Shown in pieces: positions 16,728-21,727 of a DNA stretch of 21,727 bases (positions are counted from its first letter, which is position 1; every line of letters begins with the position of its first letter). The translations under genes were made by a program, and so were the position numbers. The notes beneath the pieces are model-generated. The model had not been told where the DNA came from. It was given only the letters and a program-made list of their open reading frames with translations, and made no database searches. Origin of the DNA: DASUMF01 sp040510575 (lineage in GTDB: Bacteria > Actinomycetota > Acidimicrobiia > IMCC26256 > DASPTH01). The DNA lies in assembly GCA_040510575.1 (NCBI GenBank), contig JBEVIU010000026.1, positions 1-21,727 of the forward strand, written 5' to 3'.

Positions 16728-16735
16728 CTCACTTG
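16728..16735 (-). promoter_or_regulatory. leuA ribosome-binding region that repeats part of the leader hairpin
   Basis: On the minus strand CAAGTGAG precedes the leuA ATG by 5 nt and includes the only Shine-Dalgarno-like bases. Its first six bases, CAAGTG (16730-16735), repeat those in the 5' arm of the leader hairpin, so the 3' arm CACTTG (16814-16819) could pair with either. A role in masking the start is a hypothesis; six base pairs can arise by chance. Confidence 0.3.
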
Positions 16736-16772
16736 TTCGGTGTGGGTGAAAGCCGCGGTGTCCCGGGCCTGG

Positions 16773-16811
16773 AAAACACAGAAGCTCCTGGCCCGAGGGC
16801 GCAGGAGCTTC
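16773..16811 (-). terminator. Attenuator terminator upstream of leuA
   Basis: On the minus strand GAAGCTCCTG and CAGGAGCTTC form a perfect 10-bp stem (16781-16811). The 11-nt loop can add GCC/GGC pairs around CTCG, with one bulged C. The stem is followed at once by TGTGTTTT (16773-16780), a short U-rich tail in the RNA. This is the shape of an intrinsic terminator, placed about 50 nt before the leuA start and after the leader peptide gene, so it should act as an attenuator rather than end another gene. Confidence 0.75.
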
Positions 16812-16836
16812 GGCAAGTGCCTATGGGGCACTTGCC
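16812..16836 (-). promoter_or_regulatory. Leader hairpin beginning at the leader-peptide stop codon
   Basis: On the minus strand GGCAAGTGCC and GGCACTTGCC form a perfect 10-bp stem with loop CCATA. The first base of the stem is the last base of the leader-peptide TAG, so a ribosome at the stop codon would cover the 5' arm and prevent the hairpin. The stem ends exactly where the terminator stem begins. No U-rich tail follows, so it is a regulatory hairpin and not a terminator. Confidence 0.7.
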
Positions 16837-16874
16837 TACATGAGAAGGAGGAGGGCCGACGTCGAGATCTTCAC
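16836..16874 (-). CDS. leuL: leuA leader peptide with four consecutive Leu codons
   Basis: A GTG-started frame of 12 codons plus TAG encodes MKISTSALLLLM. Four of the twelve residues are consecutive leucines, CTC CTC CTT CTC (16842-16853), directly before the stop. TAGCAT (16882-16887) lies 7 nt before the GTG, so the mRNA probably starts at the leader start codon and is read leaderless. The peptide itself is unlikely to have a function; its codons would let the ribosome sense charged tRNA-Leu. The location, Leu run, following hairpin and terminator together make this a strong call despite its small size. Leader peptides with Leu codons are known upstream of leuA in actinobacteria. Confidence 0.8.
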   Translation of the reverse strand: MKISTSALLLLM

Positions 16875-16881
16875 CCGGAGA

Positions 16882-16910
16882 ATGCTACCCGGTTCGCGCC
16901 CGTCCGAGAA
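16882..16910 (-). promoter_or_regulatory. Promoter of the leuL-leuA transcript
   Basis: On the minus strand TAGCAT (16882-16887) forms a good -10, 7 nt before the leader-peptide GTG. TTCTCG (16905-16910), at a 17-bp spacing, is a weak -35. No Shine-Dalgarno sequence lies in between. The element is about 55 bp from the divergent gene at 16967, so both promoters share a compact intergenic region. Confidence 0.5.
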
Positions 16911-16966
16911 CACCATCCGCAGATGGTGGTGCGATCGACCGGCCTGGCCCAGCGCGAGAATGCCGC

Positions 16967-17329
16967 ATGCGACCAATGGTCAAACGACTCCTCGGCCTCG
17001 GGGCGCTCGCCGGCGTTGGCTATGCGGTGTGGCGGGCAATGGAGTCCCGCCGGAACGAGTCCTCCGTCACCTGGGATGCCCAGCCGTTCCCGTACCCGCC
17101 ACAGCCGCGGCAACCCCTCGCGCCAGTGACGCCGGAGAGGACTTCGTCGGCTGGTTGGGTCGAACCCGACGACGGCGTGTGCCCGCGGACCCATCCGGTG
17201 AAGGCCAAGCTCACCAGTGGCATCTTCCACGTGGAAGGCGGCGCGAGCTACGAACGCACCAACGCCGACCGCTGTTACGCGTCACCAGAGGCCGCTGAGG
17301 CCGACGGCCTGCGTGCGTCGAAGGTCTGA
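16967..17329 (+). CDS. Small membrane-anchored protein with C-terminal CP-x2-HPVKAK domain
   Basis: A 120-residue protein with a short positive N-terminus, one hydrophobic segment (about 6-23), a Pro-rich linker (about 38-56) and a conserved-looking C-terminal domain (about 71-119): VCPRTHPVKAKLTSGIFH, then GGASYERTNADRCYASPEAAEADG. The pattern of a CP-x2-HP start, an IFH strand, a G-x2-YxRT turn and a C-x-S/A-E-AEADG end resembles a small domain common in actinobacteria and at the C-terminus of some nucleases (the sunset-type domain). Its role is not established to my knowledge; two Cys and two His could bind a metal. The start could be ATG 16967 or ATG 16976. It is divergent from leuL-leuA and converges with serA across a shared terminator. 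Confidence 0.7.
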   Translation: MRPMVKRLLGLGALAGVGYAVWRAMESRRNESSVTWDAQPFPYPPQPRQPLAPVTPERTSSAGWVEPDDGVCPRTHPVKAKLTSGIFHVEGGASYERTNADRCYASPEAAEADGLRASKV

Positions 17330-17334
17330 CGCCG

Positions 17335-17357
17335 ACGGGAGCCGCTGGCTCCCGTTT
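17335..17357. terminator. Bidirectional terminator between the small membrane protein gene and serA
   Basis: ACGGGAGCC (17335-17343), a GCT loop and GGCTCCCGT (17347-17355) form a perfect 9-bp stem followed by TTT on the plus strand. It begins 6 bp after the stop of the plus-strand gene and abuts the serA stop on the minus strand, so it can serve both convergent genes. The U tract is short, especially in the minus direction. Confidence 0.65.
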
Positions 17358-18943
17358 CAGCCGAGCTCGATCGCCTGTGCGTCGACGACACCCTCGAGCG
17401 CGCGCACCTGCGCGATCACCTCGGGCGAGACCGGTGTCGACGTCGAGAGCACCATGAGCGGCTTGTCGCCGGCCGGGCCCTTCCCGAGGTCGAACTCGTC
17501 GATGTTGATGGCGTTGTCGATGCCCACGATCGAGCAGACCCGCCCGATCATGCCCGGCGTGTCCTGGTTGCGGACCACGAGCATGTGGCTCGACGGCGCG
17601 AGGTCGATGATGTAGTCGTCGATGGCGACGATGCGCGGCGCGTCCTGCTTGCCGTACAGCGTGCCGGCCACGTGCGTGCTGCCGGTCGACGAGTGCCCGC
17701 GCAGCTCGACGAGGTTCACGTAGTCGCGTGCCGATGACGACGATGTCTCGCGCACCGCGAGGCCACGCGCCTCGGCGAGCGCCGGCGCGTTCACGAACGA
17801 CACGGGCTCGTCGAGCACCGGGCTGAGCACGCCCTTGAGGATCGCGAGCGTGAGCACGCGGCAGTCGTAGCCCGCGATCTCGCCTTCGTAGCTGATCTCG
17901 AGCGTGTCGACGACGCCGCCGGCGAGCGCGGTGAAGAGTCGCCCGAGACGCTCCGCGAGCGGCATGAACGGCTGCACGCTCGCGTTCGCCTCCGACGCCA
18001 TGAGGTTCACCGCGAACGGTACGAATGCGCCTCGGAGCGCGAGCACGACCTGCTCGGCGATGGTCTGGCCGGCCTTGTCCTGCGCTTCGCTCGTGGACGC
18101 GCCGAGATGCGGTGTGACAACGACCTGATCGAGGTCGAGCAACGGCGAGCCGACGAGGGGCTCCTGCTCGAACACGTCGAGCGCCGCACCGGCGATGCGA
18201 CCTTCCGAGATCGCTGCGGCCAACGCGACCTCGTCGACGAGCCCACCGCGCGATGTGTTGACGATCCGCAGCGTGGGCTTGGCGTGGCGCAGGAGGTCAG
18301 CTGAGATCATCCCGACGTTCTCCGGCAGCTTGGGCACCGCGAGCACCAGGAAATCCGACTCGGCAACGAGATCTTCGAGCGTGGGCATGAGCTCGACCCC
18401 GAGCTGGCGCGCGCGCTCGTCGCTCATGAAGAGCTCACGACCGATGATGCGCATCCCGAACGCACGGGCACGCTGCGCGACCAGCACGCCCACCCGCCCG
18501 AGCCCGACGATGCCCCGGGTCTTGTCGTGCAGCTCGACCCCGACCCACCGAGTGCGGTTCCAACCCCCGTCGTGCAGGTCGCGGTCGGCTTGGGCGACGT
18601 TGCGGGCCATCGCGAGGAGGAGGGCCATCGTGTGCTCTGCATTGGCGAGCGCGATCGAATTCGGTGCGTTCACGACCATCACGCCGCGTCGGGTGGCTGC
18701 CTCCACGTCGATGTTGTCGACGCCGATGCCTGCGCGCCCCACGACCACGAGGTCGTCGGCGGCCTCGAGCACCGCCGCGTTGACCTGTGTCGCGCTCCGC
18801 ACGATGAGCGCCTGCGCGCCGGCGACGGCACCGAGGAGCTCGTCGGCAGAGAGGCCGAGCTGCACGTCGACGTCGAGGCCGGCGGCTCGCATGGCATCGA
18901 GCCCGCTCTCGGCGAGCTTCTCGGTGACGAGGACGCGGGACAT
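17357..18943 (-). CDS. serA: D-3-phosphoglycerate dehydrogenase
   Basis: A 528-residue enzyme that oxidises 3-phosphoglycerate with NAD+, the first step of serine synthesis. It has the long type I layout of actinobacteria: catalytic domain, NAD domain with GLGRVG (147-152), catalytic Arg232 (NTSRGGLVDE), Glu261 (VFEQEP) and His279 (TPHLGAST), an intervening domain (about 320-450) and a C-terminal ACT domain (about 455-528) containing NQDTPGMIGRVCSIVG. The ACT domain suggests serine feedback. After the second NAD-fold strand the usual YDP is replaced by RELF (169-172), keeping an acidic residue as Glu170. The ATG at 18943 has TAGCCT 7 nt upstream and no Shine-Dalgarno sequence; the longer upstream frame is a shadow of the next gene. 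Confidence 0.95.
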   Translation of the reverse strand: MSRVLVTEKLAESGLDAMRAAGLDVDVQLGLSADELLGAVAGAQALIVRSATQVNAAVLEAADDLVVVGRAGIGVDNIDVEAATRRGVMVVNAPNSIALANAEHTMALLLAMARNVAQADRDLHDGGWNRTRWVGVELHDKTRGIVGLGRVGVLVAQRARAFGMRIIGRELFMSDERARQLGVELMPTLEDLVAESDFLVLAVPKLPENVGMISADLLRHAKPTLRIVNTSRGGLVDEVALAAAISEGRIAGAALDVFEQEPLVGSPLLDLDQVVVTPHLGASTSEAQDKAGQTIAEQVVLALRGAFVPFAVNLMASEANASVQPFMPLAERLGRLFTALAGGVVDTLEISYEGEIAGYDCRVLTLAILKGVLSPVLDEPVSFVNAPALAEARGLAVRETSSSSARDYVNLVELRGHSSTGSTHVAGTLYGKQDAPRIVAIDDYIIDLAPSSHMLVVRNQDTPGMIGRVCSIVGIDNAINIDEFDLGKGPAGDKPLMVLSTSTPVSPEVIAQVRALEGVVDAQAIELG

Positions 18944-18950
18944 GGCAGCG

Positions 18951-18956
18951 AGGCTA
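18951..18956 (-). promoter_or_regulatory. -10 element (TAGCCT) for leaderless serA
   Basis: On the minus strand TAGCCT lies 7 nt before the serA ATG, with no ribosome-binding site between. TCGACC, 16 bp further upstream, is a possible weak -35. The element sits in the 41-bp gap after the small secreted-protein gene. Confidence 0.5.
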
Positions 18957-18984
18957 GACCTCGCCCTCTCCGGGTCGAGAACGA

Positions 18985-19563
18985 TCAGCCGGTGAACGCG
19001 GGCGCGGCCACGACGGCCTCGGCCGCCGGCGCCACGAACCCGTTGGTCACCGTCACCGCCGCGACCTGCCCTTCTTCCTCGATGAACACCTGGACGCCGT
19101 CGGCACCCACGGTGCCGCACGGAGTGGTGGCCTCGAGCCCGGCCGCCGACACGTCGTCCTTGGTCGGCGGGTCCGGCAGCTCTTCCACTTCGTTGAAGTC
19201 GCCGACGCACGCGTACGACACGGTCGTCGCCCCGCCGGTCGCCGTCTCGTGGACGGTGCAGGTGCCCTCGCCCACGAAGCCGAACACGTTGTCACCGAGG
19301 GCGTTGCCCGCGGCATTGAAGGTGACGGTCGCCTCGCTCAGACCATCTTCGGACTCGTGCGTGCCGGAGTCGATGTTGCCCTCGGGGCAGGTCAGGGTGA
19401 CGGTGAACGTCGTTCCTGCGGGTACCGGGCCGGACACCACCTTCTGAATGGTGAGCGGCGCCAAGAGGGTCGGCACCTCCTGCGCACCCGCTCCCGTGAG
19501 CGCACCCAACGAGGCGAGCGCGCCGATCACCGGGACGACGAACAACAGGCGGGGACGGGGCAT
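18985..19563 (-). CDS. Small secreted protein with DUF5979-like beta domain
   Basis: A 192-residue exported protein. A signal peptide (about 1-27) has Arg residues, a hydrophobic core and the cleavage motif AGA before Gln28. The mature part has an Ig-like beta pattern beginning LTIQKVVSGPVPAGTTFTVT (37-56), close to repeats in actinobacterial surface proteins annotated as DUF5979. Four Cys (59, 102, 119, 149) could form two disulfides. An Ala-rich tail ends in AAPAFTG with no LPxTG sortase motif or membrane anchor. The ATG at 19563 is chosen because GGAG lies 5 nt upstream; an in-frame TTG at 19578 would add five residues and spoil the signal peptide start. It lies between serA and the aminotransferase gene on the same strand but seems unrelated in function. 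The role is unknown. Confidence 0.75.
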   Translation of the reverse strand: MPRPRLLFVVPVIGALASLGALTGAGAQEVPTLLAPLTIQKVVSGPVPAGTTFTVTLTCPEGNIDSGTHESEDGLSEATVTFNAAGNALGDNVFGFVGEGTCTVHETATGGATTVSYACVGDFNEVEELPDPPTKDDVSAAGLEATTPCGTVGADGVQVFIEEEGQVAAVTVTNGFVAPAAEAVVAAPAFTG

Positions 19564-19611
19564 CGGAGCTCCAGGCAAGTCGGGGCGGGGGGTGTCAGCG
19601 ATCGAAGTGGA

Positions 19612-19641
19612 GCGCTGATCCTAGGCAACCGCGCTCAGCGC
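19612..19641 (-). terminator. Weak inverted repeat at the end of the aminotransferase gene
   Basis: GCGCTGA (19612-19618) and TCAGCGC (19635-19641) can form a 7-bp stem with a 16-nt loop that includes the stop codon. There is no U-rich tail, so a terminator role is doubtful. Confidence 0.2.
19618..19623 (-). promoter_or_regulatory. Possible -10 (TAGGAT) of the small secreted-protein gene
   Basis: On the minus strand TAGGAT lies 54 nt before the ATG at 19563. It would give a short 5' UTR of about 45 nt with the Shine-Dalgarno sequence GGAG, so this gene would have a leadered mRNA unlike its neighbours. No clear -35 is seen. Confidence 0.35.
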
Positions 19642-20828
19642 GCGAGGAACCCGGCGATGCGCTCGACGCCCTTCACCAGATCGTCGTCGCCGAGCGCGAA
19701 GGAGAGGCGCGCGTAGCCAGGCGCGCCGAACGCCTCACCGGGCACGATCGCCACCTTGGCGTCTTCGAGGAGCACTTCACAGAGCTCGAGCGTTGACTGC
19801 GGCGTCCGACCGCCGAGCTCGCGCCCGAGCACCCCCTCGAACGACGGGAAGCAGTAGAACGCGCCCTCCGGAGGCAGGCACGTGACACCAGGGATCGCCG
19901 CGAGCATCTCGTGCATCGTCCGGCCGCGTCGCGCGAACGCCGCGCGCATCTCCGCCACCGCCGAGAGGTCGCCGCTCACGGCCGCGAGCGCGGCGCGCTG
20001 CGCGACGTTGCTCACGTTCGACGTCTGGTGCGACTGCAGGTTGATGGTCGCGCCGATCACGTCGAGAGGGCCGATCATCCACCCGACGCGCCACCCGGTC
20101 ATGGCGTAGGTCTTGGCGACGCCGTTGAGCACCACGCACGTGTCGGCGAGCTCGGGAACGACGACGGGCATCGAGGTGAACTCGTGATCGTCGTAGGTGA
20201 GGTGCTCGTAGATCTCGTCGGTGACGACCCACACGCCGTGCTCGACCGCCCATCGCCCAATTGCCGCGACCTCGGCTTCCGGGTACACGGTGCCGGTCGG
20301 GTTGTTCGGCGAGACGAACACGAGCACCTTGGTGCGGGCGGTGCGGGCCGCTTCGAGCTGCTCGACCGTGACGCGGAACCCGTCGGCCGCGGTGGTGGGC
20401 AGCTCGACCGGCACGCCGTCGGCGAGGCGGACCGCCTCGGGGTACGTCGTCCAGTAGGGCGCGGGCAGCAGCACCTCGTCGCCGGGGTCGAGCAACGCCT
20501 GGAAGGTGTTGTACACGGCGTGCTTGCCGCCGTTGGTGACGAGCACCTGCCCGGCGGTGCACTCGTAGCCGGAGTCACGCTTGGTCTTCACCGCGATCGC
20601 CGCGCGCAGGTCGGGGAGCCCGGGTGTGGGGCTGTAGTGGTGGTTGGCCTGGTCGCGGCACGCAGCGATCGCCGCTTCGACGATCGGAGCCGGCGTGGGG
20701 AAATCGGGCTCGCCCGCGCCGAAGCCGATGACGTCCTCACCCGCCGCGCGCAGCGCCTTGTACTTGGCGTCGACGGCCAGGGTGGCCGACTCGGCGATGG
20801 ACGCGACCCGTTGCGAGATGCGGCTCAT
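19635..20828 (-). CDS. aspC: Class I pyridoxal-phosphate aminotransferase, aspartate type
   Basis: A 397-residue PLP enzyme of the class I (I-gamma) aspartate aminotransferase type, which swaps amino groups between aspartate or similar amino acids and 2-oxoglutarate. Marks are GAGEPDFPTP (38-47), HHYSPTPGLPDLR (63-75), VSPNNPTGTVYP (172-183) with Asn175/Asn176, VTDEIYEHL (202-210) with Asp204, and the PLP lysine Lys239 in NGVAKTYAMTGWRVGW; GYARLSFA near the end holds the carboxylate-binding Arg. The start could be ATG 20828, which matches the family opening MSRISQRV, or ATG 20837, three codons earlier; neither has a Shine-Dalgarno sequence. Substrate choice (aspartate, or aspartate plus prephenate) cannot be told from sequence alone, so the symbol is tentative. 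Its downstream neighbours on the same strand are the secreted-protein gene and serA. Confidence 0.9.
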   Translation of the reverse strand: MSRISQRVASIAESATLAVDAKYKALRAAGEDVIGFGAGEPDFPTPAPIVEAAIAACRDQANHHYSPTPGLPDLRAAIAVKTKRDSGYECTAGQVLVTNGGKHAVYNTFQALLDPGDEVLLPAPYWTTYPEAVRLADGVPVELPTTAADGFRVTVEQLEAARTARTKVLVFVSPNNPTGTVYPEAEVAAIGRWAVEHGVWVVTDEIYEHLTYDDHEFTSMPVVVPELADTCVVLNGVAKTYAMTGWRVGWMIGPLDVIGATINLQSHQTSNVSNVAQRAALAAVSGDLSAVAEMRAAFARRGRTMHEMLAAIPGVTCLPPEGAFYCFPSFEGVLGRELGGRTPQSTLELCEVLLEDAKVAIVPGEAFGAPGYARLSFALGDDDLVKGVERIAGFLAR

Positions 20829-20875
20829 GTCGCACATGTTCGCGCGCGAGCTGCTCGAGCGAGGAAGCGATTGCC

Positions 20876-20896
20876 AGCGCCGGTCAGGCCGGCGCT
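20876..20896 (-). terminator. Hairpin after the DEAD-box helicase gene
   Basis: AGCGCCGG (20876-20883) and CCGGCGCT (20889-20896) form an 8-bp GC-rich stem with a 5-nt loop, 14 bp after the helicase stop on the minus strand. No U tract follows, so it would be a tail-less terminator of the sort proposed in actinobacteria, or only an RNA-end stabiliser. Confidence 0.35.
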
Positions 20897-20909
20897 CGGG
20901 CCAGTTCGC

Positions 20910-21727
20910 TCAGGCGAGGGCCTTCGCCGCGTTGGGATCCCACGCCGCGAGGTCCTTGAGTCCGGGGTTGTTGGAGAACACCTCGGTGACGGGGACCTCG
21001 AGGCCGAGCCGGCGTTGGATGACGCGGATCTCGTTCTCCTGGTTCCACAGCATCAGCGTGACCGCGACCCCGCTCTCCCCCGCGCGTGCAGTGCGACCCG
21101 AGCGGTGCAGGTACGCCTTCTCGTCCTCGGGCGGGTCGTAGTGCACGACGACGTCGACGTTGTCGACGTGGATGCCACGCGCCGCGACGTCGGTGGCGAC
21201 GAGCACCGACACCTTGCCCTCGGTGAAGTCGGACAGCGCCCGCTCACGAGCGCCCTGACGCAGGTCGCCGTGGATCGCGAGCGCCCGCACGCCTTCGCGC
21301 TGCAGCTGCTCGACGAGGCGATCGGCGCCGCGCTTGGTGCGACAGAACACGAGCGTGCGCTCCTGCGCTTCCGCGATCGACGCGACGACCTTGACCTTGT
21401 CCATCTGGTGCACCATGAAGAACCGGTGGTCCATCTGGTCGACGGTTGGCTCGGTCTCTTCGACCTCGTGGGCGATCGGGTCGGTCATGTACCGGCTCAC
21501 GAGCCGCTTCACCGCTCCGTCGAGGGTGGCCGAGAACAGCATCGTCTGGTGCTCGGACTCGATGCGATAGAGGATCTTCTGCACCTGGGGCATGAAGCCC
21601 ATGTCGGCCATGCGGTCGGCTTCGTCGACCACGAGCACCTGCACCGCGGCGACGGAGAGCTCGCCGCGCTCGATGAGGTCGATGAGGCGACCGGGGGTGC
21701 CGACCACGACGTCGACGCCCTTGCGCA
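20910..21727 (-). CDS. DEAD-box ATP-dependent RNA helicase (5' end outside window)
   Basis: The frame runs without a stop off the right edge, leaving 272 complete residues of the C-terminal part. It shows motif Ib TPGRLIDLI, motif II VVDEADRMADMGF, motif III FSATLDGAVKRL, motif IV-like TLVFCRTKRGADRL, motif V VLVATDVAARGIHVDNVDVV and motif VI HRSGRTARAG. These form the ATPase and RNA-binding core that unwinds short RNA duplexes in ribosome assembly or RNA decay. The missing part should hold the Q motif and Walker A (motif I). The C-terminus is short after motif VI, without the long basic tail of some DeaD/RhlE proteins, so it looks like a compact RhlE-like helicase. The GTG at 21707 is internal, because family sequence continues before it. 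Confidence 0.92.
   Translation of the reverse strand, partial: RKGVDVVVGTPGRLIDLIERGELSVAAVQVLVVDEADRMADMGFMPQVQKILYRIESEHQTMLFSATLDGAVKRLVSRYMTDPIAHEVEETEPTVDQMDHRFFMVHQMDKVKVVASIAEAQERTLVFCRTKRGADRLVEQLQREGVRALAIHGDLRQGARERALSDFTEGKVSVLVATDVAARGIHVDNVDVVVHYDPPEDEKAYLHRSGRTARAGESGVAVTLMLWNQENEIRVIQRRLGLEVPVTEVFSNNPGLKDLAAWDPNAAKALA

Noticed and set aside
16720..16887. A T-box riboswitch as an explanation for the leuA leader.
   Set aside because: No T-box consensus or specifier-loop layout was seen, while a Leu-codon reading frame with its own start, stop and promoter explains the region better.
16954..16966. GAGAAT as a -10 element for the small membrane protein gene.
   Set aside because: It lacks the first T of TANNNT and is 5 nt from the ATG, closer than the other leaderless starts here; the choice between ATG 16967 and 16976 is also open.
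20826..20838. CATGT-CGC-ACATG inverted repeat at the start of the aminotransferase gene as an operator.
   Set aside because: The repeat arises from two nearby ATG codons and is only five bases per arm, too short to call an operator.
1..21727. Mobile elements, CRISPR arrays, tRNA or rRNA genes.
   Set aside because: No transposase or integrase motifs, regularly spaced repeats, cloverleaf-like segments or rRNA-like stretches were noticed; genes are contiguous and share similar base composition.

Overview
The window reads as ordinary chromosome of a high-GC actinobacterium (Actinomycetota), most likely from a deep branch such as Acidimicrobiia. The basis is indirect: very high GC, many GTG starts, short or overlapping gene junctions, the long actinobacterial forms of SerA and LeuA, and repeated -10 hexamers (TANNNT) placed 6-8 nt before start codons, the layout of leaderless mRNAs. 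No rRNA, tRNA, insertion sequence, integrase or CRISPR array was seen, and no stretch over 300 bp lacks a gene or a readable regulatory element.

Layout. 1-378 (+): end of a membrane-anchored protein cut by the window edge. 415-1059 (+): a small protein with a His/Asp pattern remotely like acyl-carrier-protein phosphodiesterases. 5230-1014 (-): an operon of a small regulator with a GlnR/OmpR-type DNA-binding domain and a shortened receiver-like domain, followed by hydantoinase/oxoprolinase subunits A and B; a GTAAC-N6-GAAAC element, like the nitrogen regulator GlnR box, sits in its promoter. 5366-9654 (+): a MarR repressor overlapping by 4 nt a 1266-residue exporter that fuses two ABC half-transporters. 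9662-10186 (-): inorganic pyrophosphatase. 10288-12329 (+): leuC-leuD. 14914-12346 (-): a NodI-like ATPase with two NodJ-like permeases. 16722-14998 (-): leuA, preceded by a leucine-rich leader peptide gene, a 10-bp hairpin and a terminator-like hairpin. 16967-17329 (+): a small membrane-anchored protein. 18943-17357 (-): serA. 19563-18985 (-): a small secreted protein. 20828-19635 (-): an aspartate-type aminotransferase. 20910 to the right edge (-): a DEAD-box RNA helicase, cut by the edge.

How it fits together. Three leucine genes (leuA, leuC, leuD; no leuB here), serA and an aminotransferase make this an amino-acid biosynthesis neighbourhood, with two unrelated ABC systems and a probable nitrogen-scavenging operon between them. 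The most notable signals are regulatory: a leucine-codon leader peptide with hairpins before leuA, and a GlnR-like box in front of the GlnR-like regulator and hyuAB. Neither is clearly a new type of system; both make specific testable predictions.
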